This document shows positions 35,725-45,354 of a stretch of 64,000 nt of DNA, piece by piece. Below the pieces are notes generated by a model. The model did not search any database. It saw nothing but the letters and a program-made list of their open reading frames with translations, and had not been told where the DNA came from. The position numbers and the translations under genes were made by a program. The stretch comes from JAOAPY01 sp038237475. Its GTDB lineage: Bacteria > Acidobacteriota > Blastocatellia > Pyrinomonadales > Pyrinomonadaceae. The stretch is from assembly GCA_038237475.1 (NCBI GenBank), contig JBBRYS010000002.1, positions 248,001 through 312,000 on the forward strand. The letters run 5' to 3'. Position 1 is the first letter of the stretch, and the number at the start of each line of letters is the position of its first letter.

Positions 35725-36933
35725 TCACTGCACCGGACGAAAAACTCTCAGCGCGTCGTCCCTGAGGGCCTTAGCGAGGCGTAAATCCCCTCCCATCAGC
35801 CAATGCTGCCTGCGCTTGCCTGCCAGTGGACGAAAGAGAGTCGGCCTTCCCTTCGGCAGTTTACTCTGCAATTTTGAAAAGCCGGTCGTAGCCCGTGCCT
35901 GTGCGAAGGCTGATTGGGCGGCTCCCAATTTTCCCGTGCGCGTGTACAACAGACCGAGCAGGTGAAAGGCCTCACCATACGCAGCATCCAACTCGACCGC
36001 CTTCAACAAGTAGCGAATTGCCAGAGGGTTTCTGCCGAGCTCATAGTAGAGACAGCCGAGGGCATAATTCGCCTCGGGCGACGGACTCGATACGAGGGCC
36101 AGCTTGAACTCCCGCTCAGCCTTCTGCCATTTCTGCTCCGCGACAAATAGTCTACCCAGACTGTAATGTGCCGCGAACGATGGTCCGCCGCGCCGAGTTG
36201 TCTTTTCGAGCATTTCTCTGGCTTGTTCCGTGTCGCCTTCATCGCCGCAAGCCAGCCCCAGCAGGAGCAGCAAATGATTGTTGTCCGGGCTCGTTTTCAG
36301 TGCCCTGGACAGAAATCGTCGTGCCTGTCGCATATTTCCTGAGCGGAAGAATTGTTCTCCGATAAATGAGAGCAGCTGGCCATTCTCAGCATCCTGCTCG
36401 GCAGCACGACGCAACATCTGCATGGCGTCAACCGGCTGGGATTCGAAGAGATGAAACGCTTCACCGATAAGAACTTCGAAGCCTCGCCTGTCTGGTCCAC
36501 GATAACTTCCGGTAATTCTGCTTTGGATTAACCGGCGCTGAGTACTCTGCTCCTGATGGGCTGCGTCTTCCTCGCAACGCTGCTGCCAATGCAGCTGCAG
36601 CTTTTGGTTTTCGACAATGCCGTCGTCATTCAACAAGCCAATCAGGGATTTCAATAAAGCACGATCGAGGTAGGTGTTCTGCGCTTGTTTCAGCAGCAGA
36701 TCGAGCGCCCGCTCCATACGCTCAGCCAATCGCCCGAGGCGATTCTCAAGGACCGAGACTCGTTCGAGAATATGTTCTTCAGCCTCGCCCCGCCCATCCA
36801 AATTGTCATAACGCATTGACGACGGCTCGACCACGATCATGAGTCGCGTCCCGCACCGAAAACAGAAGTCCTGTCCCAGCGCATTTGGCGCCAGGCACTT
36901 CTGACAATAGTAGGATATCTCGTTCGTTGGCAC
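35725..36933 (-). CDS. Zinc-ribbon TPR protein, function unknown
   Basis: 402-residue protein. The N-terminus is a zinc ribbon (YYCQKCLAPN and FCFRCGTRL), then a coiled-coil-like segment (ERVSVLENRLGRLAERMERALD). From about residue 160, six or so TPR repeats follow (AAHYSLGRLFVAEQKWQKAE, EANYALGCLYYELGRNPLAI, AFHLLGLLYTRTGKLGAAQ). No signal or membrane segment. It ends with a basic tail. Probably a protein-interaction adaptor; the partner is unknown. It lies after the hydroxyacyl-CoA dehydrogenase gene on the same strand only by about 20 bases, so it may be the third gene of that operon. Confidence 0.8.
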   Translation of the reverse strand: MPTNEISYYCQKCLAPNALGQDFCFRCGTRLMIVVEPSSMRYDNLDGRGEAEEHILERVSVLENRLGRLAERMERALDLLLKQAQNTYLDRALLKSLIGLLNDDGIVENQKLQLHWQQRCEEDAAHQEQSTQRRLIQSRITGSYRGPDRRGFEVLIGEAFHLFESQPVDAMQMLRRAAEQDAENGQLLSFIGEQFFRSGNMRQARRFLSRALKTSPDNNHLLLLLGLACGDEGDTEQAREMLEKTTRRGGPSFAAHYSLGRLFVAEQKWQKAEREFKLALVSSPSPEANYALGCLYYELGRNPLAIRYLLKAVELDAAYGEAFHLLGLLYTRTGKLGAAQSAFAQARATTGFSKLQSKLPKGRPTLFRPLAGKRRQHWLMGGDLRLAKALRDDALRVFRPVQ

Positions 36934-36955
36934 TTATTCTCTTCCGAACCTTGAA

Positions 36956-37801
36956 TCAGTACTCATAGAAACCGCGGCCGGTTTTTCTTCCCAACCAACC
37001 CGCCGCGACGTAACGCTTCAATAACGGACAGGGGCGATACTTCGAATCAGCAAACCCTTCATGCAGGACGCTCATGATCGCGAGACAGACATCGAGCCCG
37101 ATAAAATCAGCCAGCTCGAGGGGTCCCATCGGATGATTCATTCCCAGTTTCATGATGCCGTCAATACTCTCGCGCGTGGCAGCGCCTTCGTAGAGAGTAA
37201 ACACTGCTTCATTGATCATCGGCATCAGCACGCGGTTAGAAATAAATCCGGGTGAGTCCTGGCAATCGAGCGAAGTCTTCCCCATCTGCTCGGCCAGGGC
37301 CCGCACTTTTTCATAGGTCGCGTCGGAAGTCGCGAGCCCACGGATTACCTCGACCAGTTTCATCACCGGCACCGGATTCATAAAGTGCATTCCGATGACC
37401 TTGTCCGGGCGATTGGTCACGGCGCCCAATTTAGTAATGGATATCGACGACGTGTTCGAGGCGAGGATTGCTTCCGGCGCAGTTAAACCGTCCAGCAGCT
37501 TGAAAATTTCTGACTTGGTGACGAGATCCTCGTTAATTGCTTCGATCACAAAAGAAGCATCACGCATGGCCTCCAGTTCAGTGGTCGTAGTAATGCGGTC
37601 GATAATGGCCTGCCTGTCGGAGTCTTTCAATCTTTCCTTATCGACATCGCGCTGCAGACTCTTGTTAATCGCCGCCATGCCGCGTTGCAGGAATTCGTCC
37701 TTAATGTCTCGCAGGACCACTTTGTAGCCTGCGCGCGCGGCCACCTGAGCAATGCCATTACCCATCGTGCCGGCGCCAACCACTCCGATAATTTCAGCCA
37801 C
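36956..37801 (-). CDS. 3-hydroxyacyl/3-hydroxybutyryl-CoA dehydrogenase
   Basis: NAD-dependent oxidation or reduction of 3-hydroxyacyl-CoA. VVGAGTMGNGIAQVAARAGY (dinucleotide site), SNTSSISITKLGAVT, GMHFMNPVPVMKLVEVI and DSPGFISNRVLMPMINEA are typical. I start at the GTG at 37801 with GGAG eight bases upstream, giving 281 residues, the family's usual length; an ORF start 24 codons upstream would overlap the thiolase gene. Follows the thiolase gene by 26 bases, so both form a beta-oxidation or butanoyl-CoA pair. Confidence 0.95.
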   Translation of the reverse strand: MAEIIGVVGAGTMGNGIAQVAARAGYKVVLRDIKDEFLQRGMAAINKSLQRDVDKERLKDSDRQAIIDRITTTTELEAMRDASFVIEAINEDLVTKSEIFKLLDGLTAPEAILASNTSSISITKLGAVTNRPDKVIGMHFMNPVPVMKLVEVIRGLATSDATYEKVRALAEQMGKTSLDCQDSPGFISNRVLMPMINEAVFTLYEGAATRESIDGIMKLGMNHPMGPLELADFIGLDVCLAIMSVLHEGFADSKYRPCPLLKRYVAAGWLGRKTGRGFYEY

Positions 37802-37827
37802 GCTTAATACTCCGTAACGTAATCTGC

Positions 37828-39015
37828 TTATCTTTCTACCGCCATTGCAACTGCGTTTCCGCCACCCAGACACAGGGAAATGATTCCGCGATGTACAGCG
37901 CGACGCTCCATTTCAAAGAGCATTGTTGTCAGCAGGCGCGAGCCTGACTGACCAATGGCGTGCCCTAAAGCTACAGCACCGCCATTGACATTCACTCGAG
38001 CGGGATCAAGATCAAGCTCGCGAGTTATGGCCACAGCCTGCACCGCAAAAGCTTCATTGAGCTCGATCAAATCTACTTCATTCAATGACCAGCCAGCTTT
38101 GCGTAGAACCTTTCTGATGGCCTCGACCGGTGCCATCATCACCAGCGCCGGTTCGATGCCGGAGGTCGCCTGAGCTGCTATGCGGGCCATAGGTTCTATG
38201 CCCAGAGCGCGAGCTCGTTCCAGTGACGTAACGACTACGGCTGAGGCGCCGTCGTTGACGCCCGGCGCATTGCCGGCGGTGACCGTGCCCGATTTATTAA
38301 AGGCGGGCTTCAATTTTGCCAGGGCCTCGAGTGACGTGTCCTCACGCACGGTTTCGTCGGTATCAAAGACAAGTGGCGCGCCTTTTTTCTGAGGAATCTC
38401 GACTGGCACTATTTCGTCTTTGAAGTATCCGGCGTTGATCGCTGCTGACGCTTTACGATGAGAATTGAGGGCGTACTGATCCTGGTCCTCGCGGCTCACG
38501 GTGTACTTATCGGCCACCACTTCGCCGGTGCAGCCCATGTGGTAATCGTTGAATGCGTCCCAGAGTCCGTCGTGGATCATGGAATCAACCAGTACGCCGT
38601 TTCCCAAACGATAGCCTTCGCGCGCCTTTGGAATCAGATAAGGCGCGTTTGACATCGACTCCATGCCTCCAGCGACAACGATTTCGGTATCGCCGAGTTG
38701 AATTCCCTGCGCCGCCATCATGACGGACTTGAGTCCTGAGCCACACACCTTATTGACAGTCACTGCAGAAACCGCCGGAGGCAAACCACCGTGCAGTGCC
38801 GCCTGTCGAGCTGGGTTCTGGCCCAGGCCGGCCTGCACCACGCAACCCATGATCACTTCATCAACATCTTCAGGTGCAACGCCGGCACGTCTGACGGCTT
38901 CACGCACGACAATTGCGCCCAGTTCGGTTGCCTTAAAACTCTTCAAAGCTCCCAGTAGTTTTCCGACTGCGGTACGCGTCGCGCTGATGATTACTGCATC
39001 TCTAAATTCAGCCAT
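37828..39015 (-). CDS. Acetyl-CoA acetyltransferase (thiolase)
   Basis: 395-residue thiolase joining or cleaving acetyl-CoA units. Nucleophile Cys in NKVCGSGLKSVMMAAQG, His in GGAVALGHAIGQSGSRLL and second Cys in CLGGGNAVAMAVE are intact. Starts AEFRDAVIISATRTAVGK. First gene of the thiolase-dehydrogenase pair, diverging from the sugar nucleotidyltransferase gene. Confidence 0.96.
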   Translation of the reverse strand: MAEFRDAVIISATRTAVGKLLGALKSFKATELGAIVVREAVRRAGVAPEDVDEVIMGCVVQAGLGQNPARQAALHGGLPPAVSAVTVNKVCGSGLKSVMMAAQGIQLGDTEIVVAGGMESMSNAPYLIPKAREGYRLGNGVLVDSMIHDGLWDAFNDYHMGCTGEVVADKYTVSREDQDQYALNSHRKASAAINAGYFKDEIVPVEIPQKKGAPLVFDTDETVREDTSLEALAKLKPAFNKSGTVTAGNAPGVNDGASAVVVTSLERARALGIEPMARIAAQATSGIEPALVMMAPVEAIRKVLRKAGWSLNEVDLIELNEAFAVQAVAITRELDLDPARVNVNGGAVALGHAIGQSGSRLLTTMLFEMERRAVHRGIISLCLGGGNAVAMAVER

Positions 39016-39170
39016 TCTAAGTCCTGTGCTAACCTATAATCTCATCTGTACTGATTGACATTTACTCTTTACAAAATAGCGTGTCAAGCAGACGTAAATT
39101 GAACCGGGTGGCCCGCGATGATAGACTCGCCTCGCTATTCGACCTCGATAGGAATTTTGGAAACATAAAC

Positions 39171-40220
39171 ATGCAGGCATTGATTCTGGCCGGCGGCAAA
39201 GGCACGCGCCTACGTCCGCTGACCGTTTATACTCCCAAGCCAATCGTACCAATCTGCAATCGACCTTTTCTTCTCTACCAGATTGATACGTTGCGGCGCG
39301 CGGGAATCACAGACATTACGCTCTCGCTGTCGTACCAGCCGAACAAGATCGAGCAACTGCTTGGCGACGGCTCGGACCACGGTGTCAGGCTGCGCTACAC
39401 CGTTGAGCCACAACCCATGGGCACCGCCGGGGCGTACAAGTTCGCTGAAGATTTGATTCGCGAGCGGACCGTGGTTTTCAACGGCGATATTCTGACAGAC
39501 CTGGACCTCAAAGCTGTCATCCGCGAACACAACGATCGCAAAGCGCTGGCGACTGTGGTGCTGGCGCCGGTCGATAATCCGCGTGCCTACGGTCTGGTTG
39601 AAACCGAAAGCGATGGGCGCATCAGACAGTTCTTGGAAAAGCCGGACGAAGATCAGATCACCGTCAACACGATTAACGCCGGCACCTATGTGCTTGAGCC
39701 GAAGGTGCTCGATTATATTCCGGCGGGTGAAAATCATTCTTTCGAATATGGTTTGTTTCCCAACCTGCTGGAAAAGAAGGAAGCGTTTTACGCACACATT
39801 CCGCAGCGCACTTACTGGATCGATATCGGCACGCCCGAGCGGTACCTGCAAGTACACCACGATCTTTTGGCTAACAAAGTAGCGCGTATTCATATCAAGG
39901 AAAGGCGCGGCAATTTCGAGTCGGCCACGATAGCGGAAATTGATGAGTACTCGATGATCGGCGATGACTGCCAAATCAAACCGGGCGCTCAGATAATTAA
40001 CTCCGTGCTGGGGCAAGGATGCTTTCTGGAAGAGGGGGCCCGCGTTGAGAATTCGATCATCTGGCCCCATACGAGGGTCGGCACCGCTGCAACTGTCAGC
40101 AATGCGATCGTAGGCCGCGGCTGTCACATCGGCCGGTCAGCTACGGTTGCCGCAGGATCCGTTATCGGAGATAAAACTTCGCTGACGGATTACACCATGA
40201 CCGGAGAAATTAAATCGTGA
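39171..40220 (+). CDS. Sugar-1-phosphate nucleotidyltransferase with left-handed beta-helix tail
   Basis: Makes an NDP-sugar, probably GDP-mannose or a glucose nucleotide. Nucleotide motif LAGGKGTRLRPLTVYTPKP, FNGDILTDLDL (metal), and YWIDIGTPERYLQVHHDLL are visible. Residues from about 250 form hexapeptide repeats of a beta-helix (VLGQGCFLEEGARVENSIIW). I start at the ATG at 39171, where GGAA precedes; the open frame extends 30 codons upstream without homology. Its stop overlaps the GTG of the mutase gene. Specificity is not read from the sequence. Confidence 0.93.
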   Translation: MQALILAGGKGTRLRPLTVYTPKPIVPICNRPFLLYQIDTLRRAGITDITLSLSYQPNKIEQLLGDGSDHGVRLRYTVEPQPMGTAGAYKFAEDLIRERTVVFNGDILTDLDLKAVIREHNDRKALATVVLAPVDNPRAYGLVETESDGRIRQFLEKPDEDQITVNTINAGTYVLEPKVLDYIPAGENHSFEYGLFPNLLEKKEAFYAHIPQRTYWIDIGTPERYLQVHHDLLANKVARIHIKERRGNFESATIAEIDEYSMIGDDCQIKPGAQIINSVLGQGCFLEEGARVENSIIWPHTRVGTAATVSNAIVGRGCHIGRSATVAAGSVIGDKTSLTDYTMTGEIKS

Positions 40221-41635
40221 CTTCAACACTCGCACCGATTCGTTTTGGCACTGATGGATGGCGAGCTCTGATCGCCCAGGACTTTACCTTTGCCAACGTG
40301 GAGCGGGTAGCCCAGGCTTACGCCGTCTATTTGGCAGATCAGGCCCAGACATTGGGAGCTACGCTGGTCGTGGTCGGATACGATCGCCGGTTTCTCTCAG
40401 AAAGATTTGCGCGCCGCGCCTGCGAAGTCATGATCGGCAATGGACTGCGAGTGGCTCTCTTTCCCCATGACACTCCGACGCCACTGATTTCATGGGCGGT
40501 AAAAGTACTGCAGGCGATTGGCGGTATCGTCATCACGGCTTCTCACAATCCATTTGATTTTAACGGTTTCAAGATCAAGGCATCGTGGGGCGGCAGCGCA
40601 ACTCCTGAGACGACGAGTGAAATTGAAAGATTGGTCGATCGCTCGGCGCCACTGCGCGGTGAACTAGTCGTCGACGGGCGCGAGTTGCTGGTACCGGCCG
40701 TTGAGAGCTACCGCCAACAAATCGAGTCCTATATAGATCTCGAGCGTTTGAGAACGGCAATCGGAACCGTGATTGTCGATCCGATGCATGGAACCGGCGG
40801 GCGCTGGGTCGAGGGTTTTCTTTCCGGTGGCACACTCTCGGTCGAAACCATTCGCGCCTATCGCGATCCGCTTTTCGGCGGCATCAGTCCGGAACCTATT
40901 GATCGCAATTTATCCGCTCTGAAACAAAAAGTAATTGACACGCAGGCTTTTCTCGGGCTCGCGACTGACGGCGATGCTGATCGACTCGGAGCGGTAGATG
41001 AACGCGGGCGAACCATGACGATGCATGACGTCGTACCGCTGCTCCTGCTGCACCTGGCGCGTGAACGAAAGATGTCGGGCGGCGTGGTCCGCACTTTCTC
41101 TCAATCCATTTTGACCAAGCGCATCGCGGCCGCGCATAACCTGAAACTTTACGAGACACCAATCGGTTTCAAGTACATCGCCGACCTGATGCTGAGCGAT
41201 GACATCCTGATCGGCGCTGAGGAATCAGGCGGCATTGGCGTCAAAGGTCATATACCTGAGCGCGATGGAATTTTGAATTCCCTGCTGTTTCTTGAGGCCG
41301 TAATTACTGCAGGCAAACCACCGTCGGAGATGCTCGACGATCTGCACCGGGAATACGGCGAGTTTTATTTTGGGCGCCGTGATTTGCATCTTGAGGTCGC
41401 TGCCGGAAAGGACCTCGTGGCTAAGCTCGCCAACGCTGCGCCCGGTTCGGTAGCCCAGCATGAGGTCGTTAGCGTGGAAACAGTTGACGGTACCAAGCTC
41501 GAATTTGCGGACGAATCATGGTTGCTGTTTCGACAATCCGGCACCGAACCTGTCCTGCGTATCTACTCCGAAGCCACCTCCGTGCAGAAGATGGAAAGCC
41601 TGCTCGCGGCCGGTGTGGCACTCGCTAATTCCTGA
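40217..41635 (+). CDS. Phosphoglucomutase/phosphomannomutase family protein
   Basis: Interconverts hexose 6- and 1-phosphates, feeding the nucleotidyltransferase upstream. 472 residues. Phosphoserine loop ITASHNPFDFNGFKIK, metal loop DGDADRLGAVDE, sugar loop GAEESGGIGVKGHIPERDG and phosphate-binding RQSGTEPVLRIYSE are present. GTG start overlaps the upstream stop (GTGA). The pair would supply an activated sugar for cell envelope glycans. Confidence 0.96.
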   Translation: MTSTLAPIRFGTDGWRALIAQDFTFANVERVAQAYAVYLADQAQTLGATLVVVGYDRRFLSERFARRACEVMIGNGLRVALFPHDTPTPLISWAVKVLQAIGGIVITASHNPFDFNGFKIKASWGGSATPETTSEIERLVDRSAPLRGELVVDGRELLVPAVESYRQQIESYIDLERLRTAIGTVIVDPMHGTGGRWVEGFLSGGTLSVETIRAYRDPLFGGISPEPIDRNLSALKQKVIDTQAFLGLATDGDADRLGAVDERGRTMTMHDVVPLLLLHLARERKMSGGVVRTFSQSILTKRIAAAHNLKLYETPIGFKYIADLMLSDDILIGAEESGGIGVKGHIPERDGILNSLLFLEAVITAGKPPSEMLDDLHREYGEFYFGRRDLHLEVAAGKDLVAKLANAAPGSVAQHEVVSVETVDGTKLEFADESWLLFRQSGTEPVLRIYSEATSVQKMESLLAAGVALANS

Positions 41636-41752
41636 ACCCAAATCTTCTCTCTTTGCACTGGCGATTCGAGCTTACGCCCCAGCGATCCGCGGCACGGACC
41701 TTGCACTCAACCTCCCTGAAAGTCCTAACAATTGTCCGGGAGGATCGATGCT

Positions 41753-41905
41753 ATGGGGCTCATTCTATTAATCATTCTGGTGTTATTGCTTTTGGGTGCG
41801 ATACCAAGCTGGCCGCACAGTCGCAACTGGGGCTATGGACCAAGCGGCGGGATAGGATTGATTCTGGTCATCGTTTTGATACTGGTACTGCTGCGAGTGT
41901 TCTGA
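41753..41905 (+). CDS. DUF3309-family small membrane protein
   Basis: 50-residue protein with two hydrophobic helices flanking a Trp/Gly-rich loop. First helix MGLILLIILVLLLLGA, loop IPSWPHSRNWGYGPSGG, second helix IGLILVIVLILVLLRVF. This pattern is that of DUF3309, whose function is unknown. GGGAGGA lies eight bases before the ATG, a strong ribosome site. Between the mutase and mutM genes. Confidence 0.85.
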   Translation: MGLILLIILVLLLLGAIPSWPHSRNWGYGPSGGIGLILVIVLILVLLRVF

Positions 41906-42031
41906 AACAATGCTCAAGAGTCCGACAACCTTCAGATGATTTCTCGCTGGATTATCCTTTGCAAACTATGTGAGATGGCGAAAACAATCTGAGTTTGTCG
42001 GACTCCGGATTCTAAGACATACTGGCGGGCG

Positions 42032-42862
42032 ATGCCCGAATTACCCGAAGTCGAACACGTGGTCCGTGCCTTACGCGCCGTGATCATCGGTCGACAAATT
42101 GTCTCGGCCGAGCTCCGTCTCGCCCGTACAGCTCCCGCAGAAACTCGGGCTGGGTTCAAGCGTAAGCTTCGTGGCGCCGTGATCACGCTCGTCAGCCGCC
42201 GCGGCAAGTACATCCTGATCGAGCTGGATAACAATCGCGTGTTGATGACTCATCTGAGGATGACGGGCAAATTCGTTAACCTCACTCTCGATCAGTCCCT
42301 GCCACCGCACGCCCATGCAATCTTTTATCTCGACGACGAGCGACGTCTGGTGTTTTCCGACATGCGCCAGTTCGGACGAATGACCATCGTCCGAAAATGT
42401 AAGATTGATGAAGATCGCCGCTTGAGCGAGCTCGCGCCCGAGCCCCTCTCAACCGAATTCTCTCTCGAGTATCTGCAGGCTACTCTCGCCGCTTCACGCC
42501 GTCCTTTAAAGCTGTTGCTGTTGGACCAGACGAGAGTTCTTGGTCTCGGAAACATTTACGCGGCCGAAGCACTATTTCTGGCGCGCATCAGCCCATTTGC
42601 CGTCGCAGCCAGACTCTCGAAGCAGCGCGCAGCCAGACTTCACGATGCAATTCAAAAGATTCTGCAGGGAGCGATTGATGGAGGATCAACTCTTCGGATC
42701 GATCTGAGCGAGGAGACAAGCACTTACATCGGGTCGTCCGAAAGATTCTGGCGCGTCTATGAGCGAGCAGGCGAACCTTGTGTCAGGTGCTCCACGAAAA
42801 TTCGTCGGGTAGTTCAGAGCGGCCGTTCAACTTACTTCTGTCCGCGCTGCCAGCGGAGTTAA
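42032..42862 (+). CDS. mutM: Formamidopyrimidine-DNA glycosylase
   Basis: Removes oxidised purines such as 8-oxoguanine and nicks the site. 276 residues. N-terminal PELPEVEHVVRAL with the catalytic Pro after Met removal, LMTHLRMTGKF with the conserved Lys, DQTRVLGLGNIYAAEALFLA, and the zinc finger CVRCSTKIRRVVQSGRSTYF with CPRC are intact. Stands alone after DUF3309. Confidence 0.97.
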   Translation: MPELPEVEHVVRALRAVIIGRQIVSAELRLARTAPAETRAGFKRKLRGAVITLVSRRGKYILIELDNNRVLMTHLRMTGKFVNLTLDQSLPPHAHAIFYLDDERRLVFSDMRQFGRMTIVRKCKIDEDRRLSELAPEPLSTEFSLEYLQATLAASRRPLKLLLLDQTRVLGLGNIYAAEALFLARISPFAVAARLSKQRAARLHDAIQKILQGAIDGGSTLRIDLSEETSTYIGSSERFWRVYERAGEPCVRCSTKIRRVVQSGRSTYFCPRCQRS

Positions 42863-42941
42863 TGTTTCCGGCAGGGTAGTCCATCAACCTCAGTCAAATG
42901 CTTCCATCGCACGTTTTTTGCTGTGACCGTACAATCAAGCC

Positions 42942-43092
42942 ATGAAGATTAAAGTTATCGTGCATGAAGCAGAAGAGGGAGGCTATTGGGCGCATTCCGG
43001 GCTGCGCTACGCAAGGTGAGAGATTTGCAGAGCTGCTTCAAAACCTGTATGAAGCCGTCGAGGGATGTCTGTATTACTCCGGCACGTCATGA
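42942..43092 (+). pseudogene. Broken HicB-type antitoxin gene
   Basis: Reading from the ATG gives MKIKVIVHEAEEGGYWA and stops after 25 codons at 43017. In the next frame from 42994 the text continues IPGCATQGERFAELLQ and NLYEAVEGCL. Together they match a HicB antitoxin, but a frame change and about four missing residues lie between WA and PGC. The tail after EGCL is also atypical. No HicA toxin gene is nearby, so it is probably a relic. Confidence 0.75.
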
Positions 43093-43130
43093 AGATGGCC
43101 GATCTTAAAGAAGACGATCGGTAGTCGTCC

Positions 43131-45335
43131 CTACAGATTTTCCTGGATGAAGTCCATCATCATTTGGCGCAGGTGCTTTACCAGCACTGGATTCGTGACG
43201 CCATGGCGCGACTTAGGATAAAGCATCAACTCAAACTGCTTCCCTGCCTTCTGCAACTCATAAACAAATTGAATCGTGTTAGCCATGTGCACGTTGTCAT
43301 CGATGGCGCCGTGAATCAACAGCAGCTTCCCGTGCAAGTCCTGCGCGGCAAAAACCGGCCCGCTCCTCTTGTAGCCTTCGAGATTATTCTGCGGCGTCTG
43401 CATTACACGCTCGGTATAGATCGAGTCGTAGTTGCGCCAGTCTGAAACCGTGCCACCTGCGATTCCGAGCTTGAAGGTCTGACTGTGCGTTAACGCATAG
43501 CTCGTCATAAAGCCACCATAGCTCCAGCCCCACAATCCGATACGCGAACCATCAACATACGGTTGGCTCTTAAGCCAGCTGTACCCATCTTCCAGATCGC
43601 GCAACTCCAGCTCCCCGAGATTCTTGTAAACCATCCAGGTCGGTTCCAGGCCACGCCCGCTGGCGCTGCGGTTATCGCAGATCCAGATGATGTAACCCTT
43701 CTGCGCCAGCATCTGATGCCAGAGATACGCAGTGCCGCCCCAACTGTTGCGCACTGACGGGGCATGTGGACCACTGTAAGTGAACGACATCACCGGATAT
43801 TTTTTCTTCGGATCGAAATTCGGTGGCCGAATGATTTGCGCATCCATGGGGAAGCCATCGCGTGTCTTTACCTGCAGAAATTCAGTCGTGCCGAGTTTGT
43901 ATTGCTTCAGTGTCTCGACCTTGTTCTCCTCAATCACGCGCACGAGTTTGCCGTTGGCATCGAACAGGCGCTCCTGGTTGGGAGTATTCACATCACTCCA
44001 AACGTCGACAAAATAAGTGAGGCCAGGGTTGAAGTCGACGCGGTGCGAACCCTCCGTCGCCGTCAGCCGGGTTAGTCCGCTGCCATCGAGTTTGATCCGG
44101 TAAGGCTGCGGCGCAATATTGCTGTGCTCGCTCGCTGAGAAGTATGCGAATTCTTTATCCTCATCGACGCCGTCCAAACCACGCACTTCCCAATTTCCCC
44201 TGGTGATCTGTCGCAGCAGTTTGCCATCGCTCGAGTAGTGGTAGAGATGCCGCCAGCCATCGCCCTCGCTTTGCCAAATAAACGATCCGTCTTTAAGCCA
44301 AACGGGGTTATCAATGACTTCCACCCACGCCTTTGAAGTTTCACGCAGCAACGTGGTCGACTTGCCGTCTTTGGGATCGGCCGCGTTCAGATCAAGAAAG
44401 GTTTGCTCGCGATTCTGCGCCTGGAAGACGATCTTTTTTCCATCGCCCGACCAGGCGACGCGCGCAATCAAAAAGTCCGGTTGGTATTTATAAGTATCGA
44501 TCCAGCGTGGCGCCCCACCAGCGGCGCTGACTACTGCCAACGATACGATTGGATTGGGGTCACCAGCTTTCGGATAAGGCGTAACCTCGACGTTCTGTTC
44601 CAGCGGTATGTGATCCACGACGGTGAACTCAGGTACTGGATGCTCGTCGAGATGGAGATAAGCGATCATGCTCGAGTCCGGGCTCCACCAGTAACCTTCA
44701 AAATTCCCACGACCGTACAATTCTTCCTGGTAAATCCAGTCCAGCCGGCCATTGAGAATTTTGGCGCTGCCATCACGAGTCAGAGCTCGCTCGCGACTCG
44801 GCGTCGCAAGATCCTCAACGTATAAATTGTTTTCGCGCACGAAGCTGACCATGCGTCCATCGGGACTAAAACTTTCTCCAATCTCCTCCTCCGGGTTATT
44901 CGTCAGCCGGATTGCGCGGTCACTACCCAGTTCGTAGAAAAAGAGATCGTTGGCCCAGTTGATCAGCACAGCCGTTTCGACGGGATTGAGATTATAAGAG
45001 CCTCGACTGGAGAGCTGTTTCGCGTCCTCTGTAGTGATACCGGGAATCGCTGCAAAGGCGGCCTGCATTTTGTTGCTGTCAAAGAAGGGCTCGGCCTTGC
45101 CTGTCGCAGCATTCACTTTTTGAATACGCGGCAAATTCTTTGTCGGATCGTTTGTTTGGAGGTACGACTTGCCATCCTTCAGCCACTTGATCGCCGGTAC
45201 CGACCCGCTGAAGTTTACCTTTTTGGCAGCGTCAAAGATGTCGTCGATGGTTAACAGCTTGTCCTGCGCGAAAGAAGCAGTAGCTTGACACAAACAGATT
45301 GCTAGAACGAGAAATGGAAATGAACGATTGCGCAA
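43131..45335 (-). CDS. Dipeptidyl-peptidase IV-like serine peptidase (S9 family)
   Basis: Exported peptidase that removes dipeptides from N-termini, mainly after Pro or Ala. Signal peptide (FPFLVLAICLCQATASFA). Beta-propeller domain to about residue 470 includes YQEELYGRGNFEGYWWSPDS. The alpha/beta-hydrolase domain has the nucleophile motif GLWGWSYGGFMTSYAL, Asp in IHGAIDDNVH and His in YPKSRHGV. 734 residues, normal for the family. The POT transporter gene lies 19 bases upstream on the same strand, suggesting coupled peptide digestion and uptake. Confidence 0.95.
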   Translation of the reverse strand: MRNRSFPFLVLAICLCQATASFAQDKLLTIDDIFDAAKKVNFSGSVPAIKWLKDGKSYLQTNDPTKNLPRIQKVNAATGKAEPFFDSNKMQAAFAAIPGITTEDAKQLSSRGSYNLNPVETAVLINWANDLFFYELGSDRAIRLTNNPEEEIGESFSPDGRMVSFVRENNLYVEDLATPSRERALTRDGSAKILNGRLDWIYQEELYGRGNFEGYWWSPDSSMIAYLHLDEHPVPEFTVVDHIPLEQNVEVTPYPKAGDPNPIVSLAVVSAAGGAPRWIDTYKYQPDFLIARVAWSGDGKKIVFQAQNREQTFLDLNAADPKDGKSTTLLRETSKAWVEVIDNPVWLKDGSFIWQSEGDGWRHLYHYSSDGKLLRQITRGNWEVRGLDGVDEDKEFAYFSASEHSNIAPQPYRIKLDGSGLTRLTATEGSHRVDFNPGLTYFVDVWSDVNTPNQERLFDANGKLVRVIEENKVETLKQYKLGTTEFLQVKTRDGFPMDAQIIRPPNFDPKKKYPVMSFTYSGPHAPSVRNSWGGTAYLWHQMLAQKGYIIWICDNRSASGRGLEPTWMVYKNLGELELRDLEDGYSWLKSQPYVDGSRIGLWGWSYGGFMTSYALTHSQTFKLGIAGGTVSDWRNYDSIYTERVMQTPQNNLEGYKRSGPVFAAQDLHGKLLLIHGAIDDNVHMANTIQFVYELQKAGKQFELMLYPKSRHGVTNPVLVKHLRQMMMDFIQENL

Positions 45336-45354
45336 AGAGGGTCTCCTTCCGGCG

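Noticed and set aside
39034..39059. TATAAT-like word and TTGACA-like word in the thiolase-nucleotidyltransferase gap
   Set aside because: The two words are in the wrong order or spacing for a promoter on either strand.
39210..40127. 305-codon minus-strand frame
   Set aside because: It lies antisense to the nucleotidyltransferase gene, whose motifs are intact; the frame has no recognisable family.
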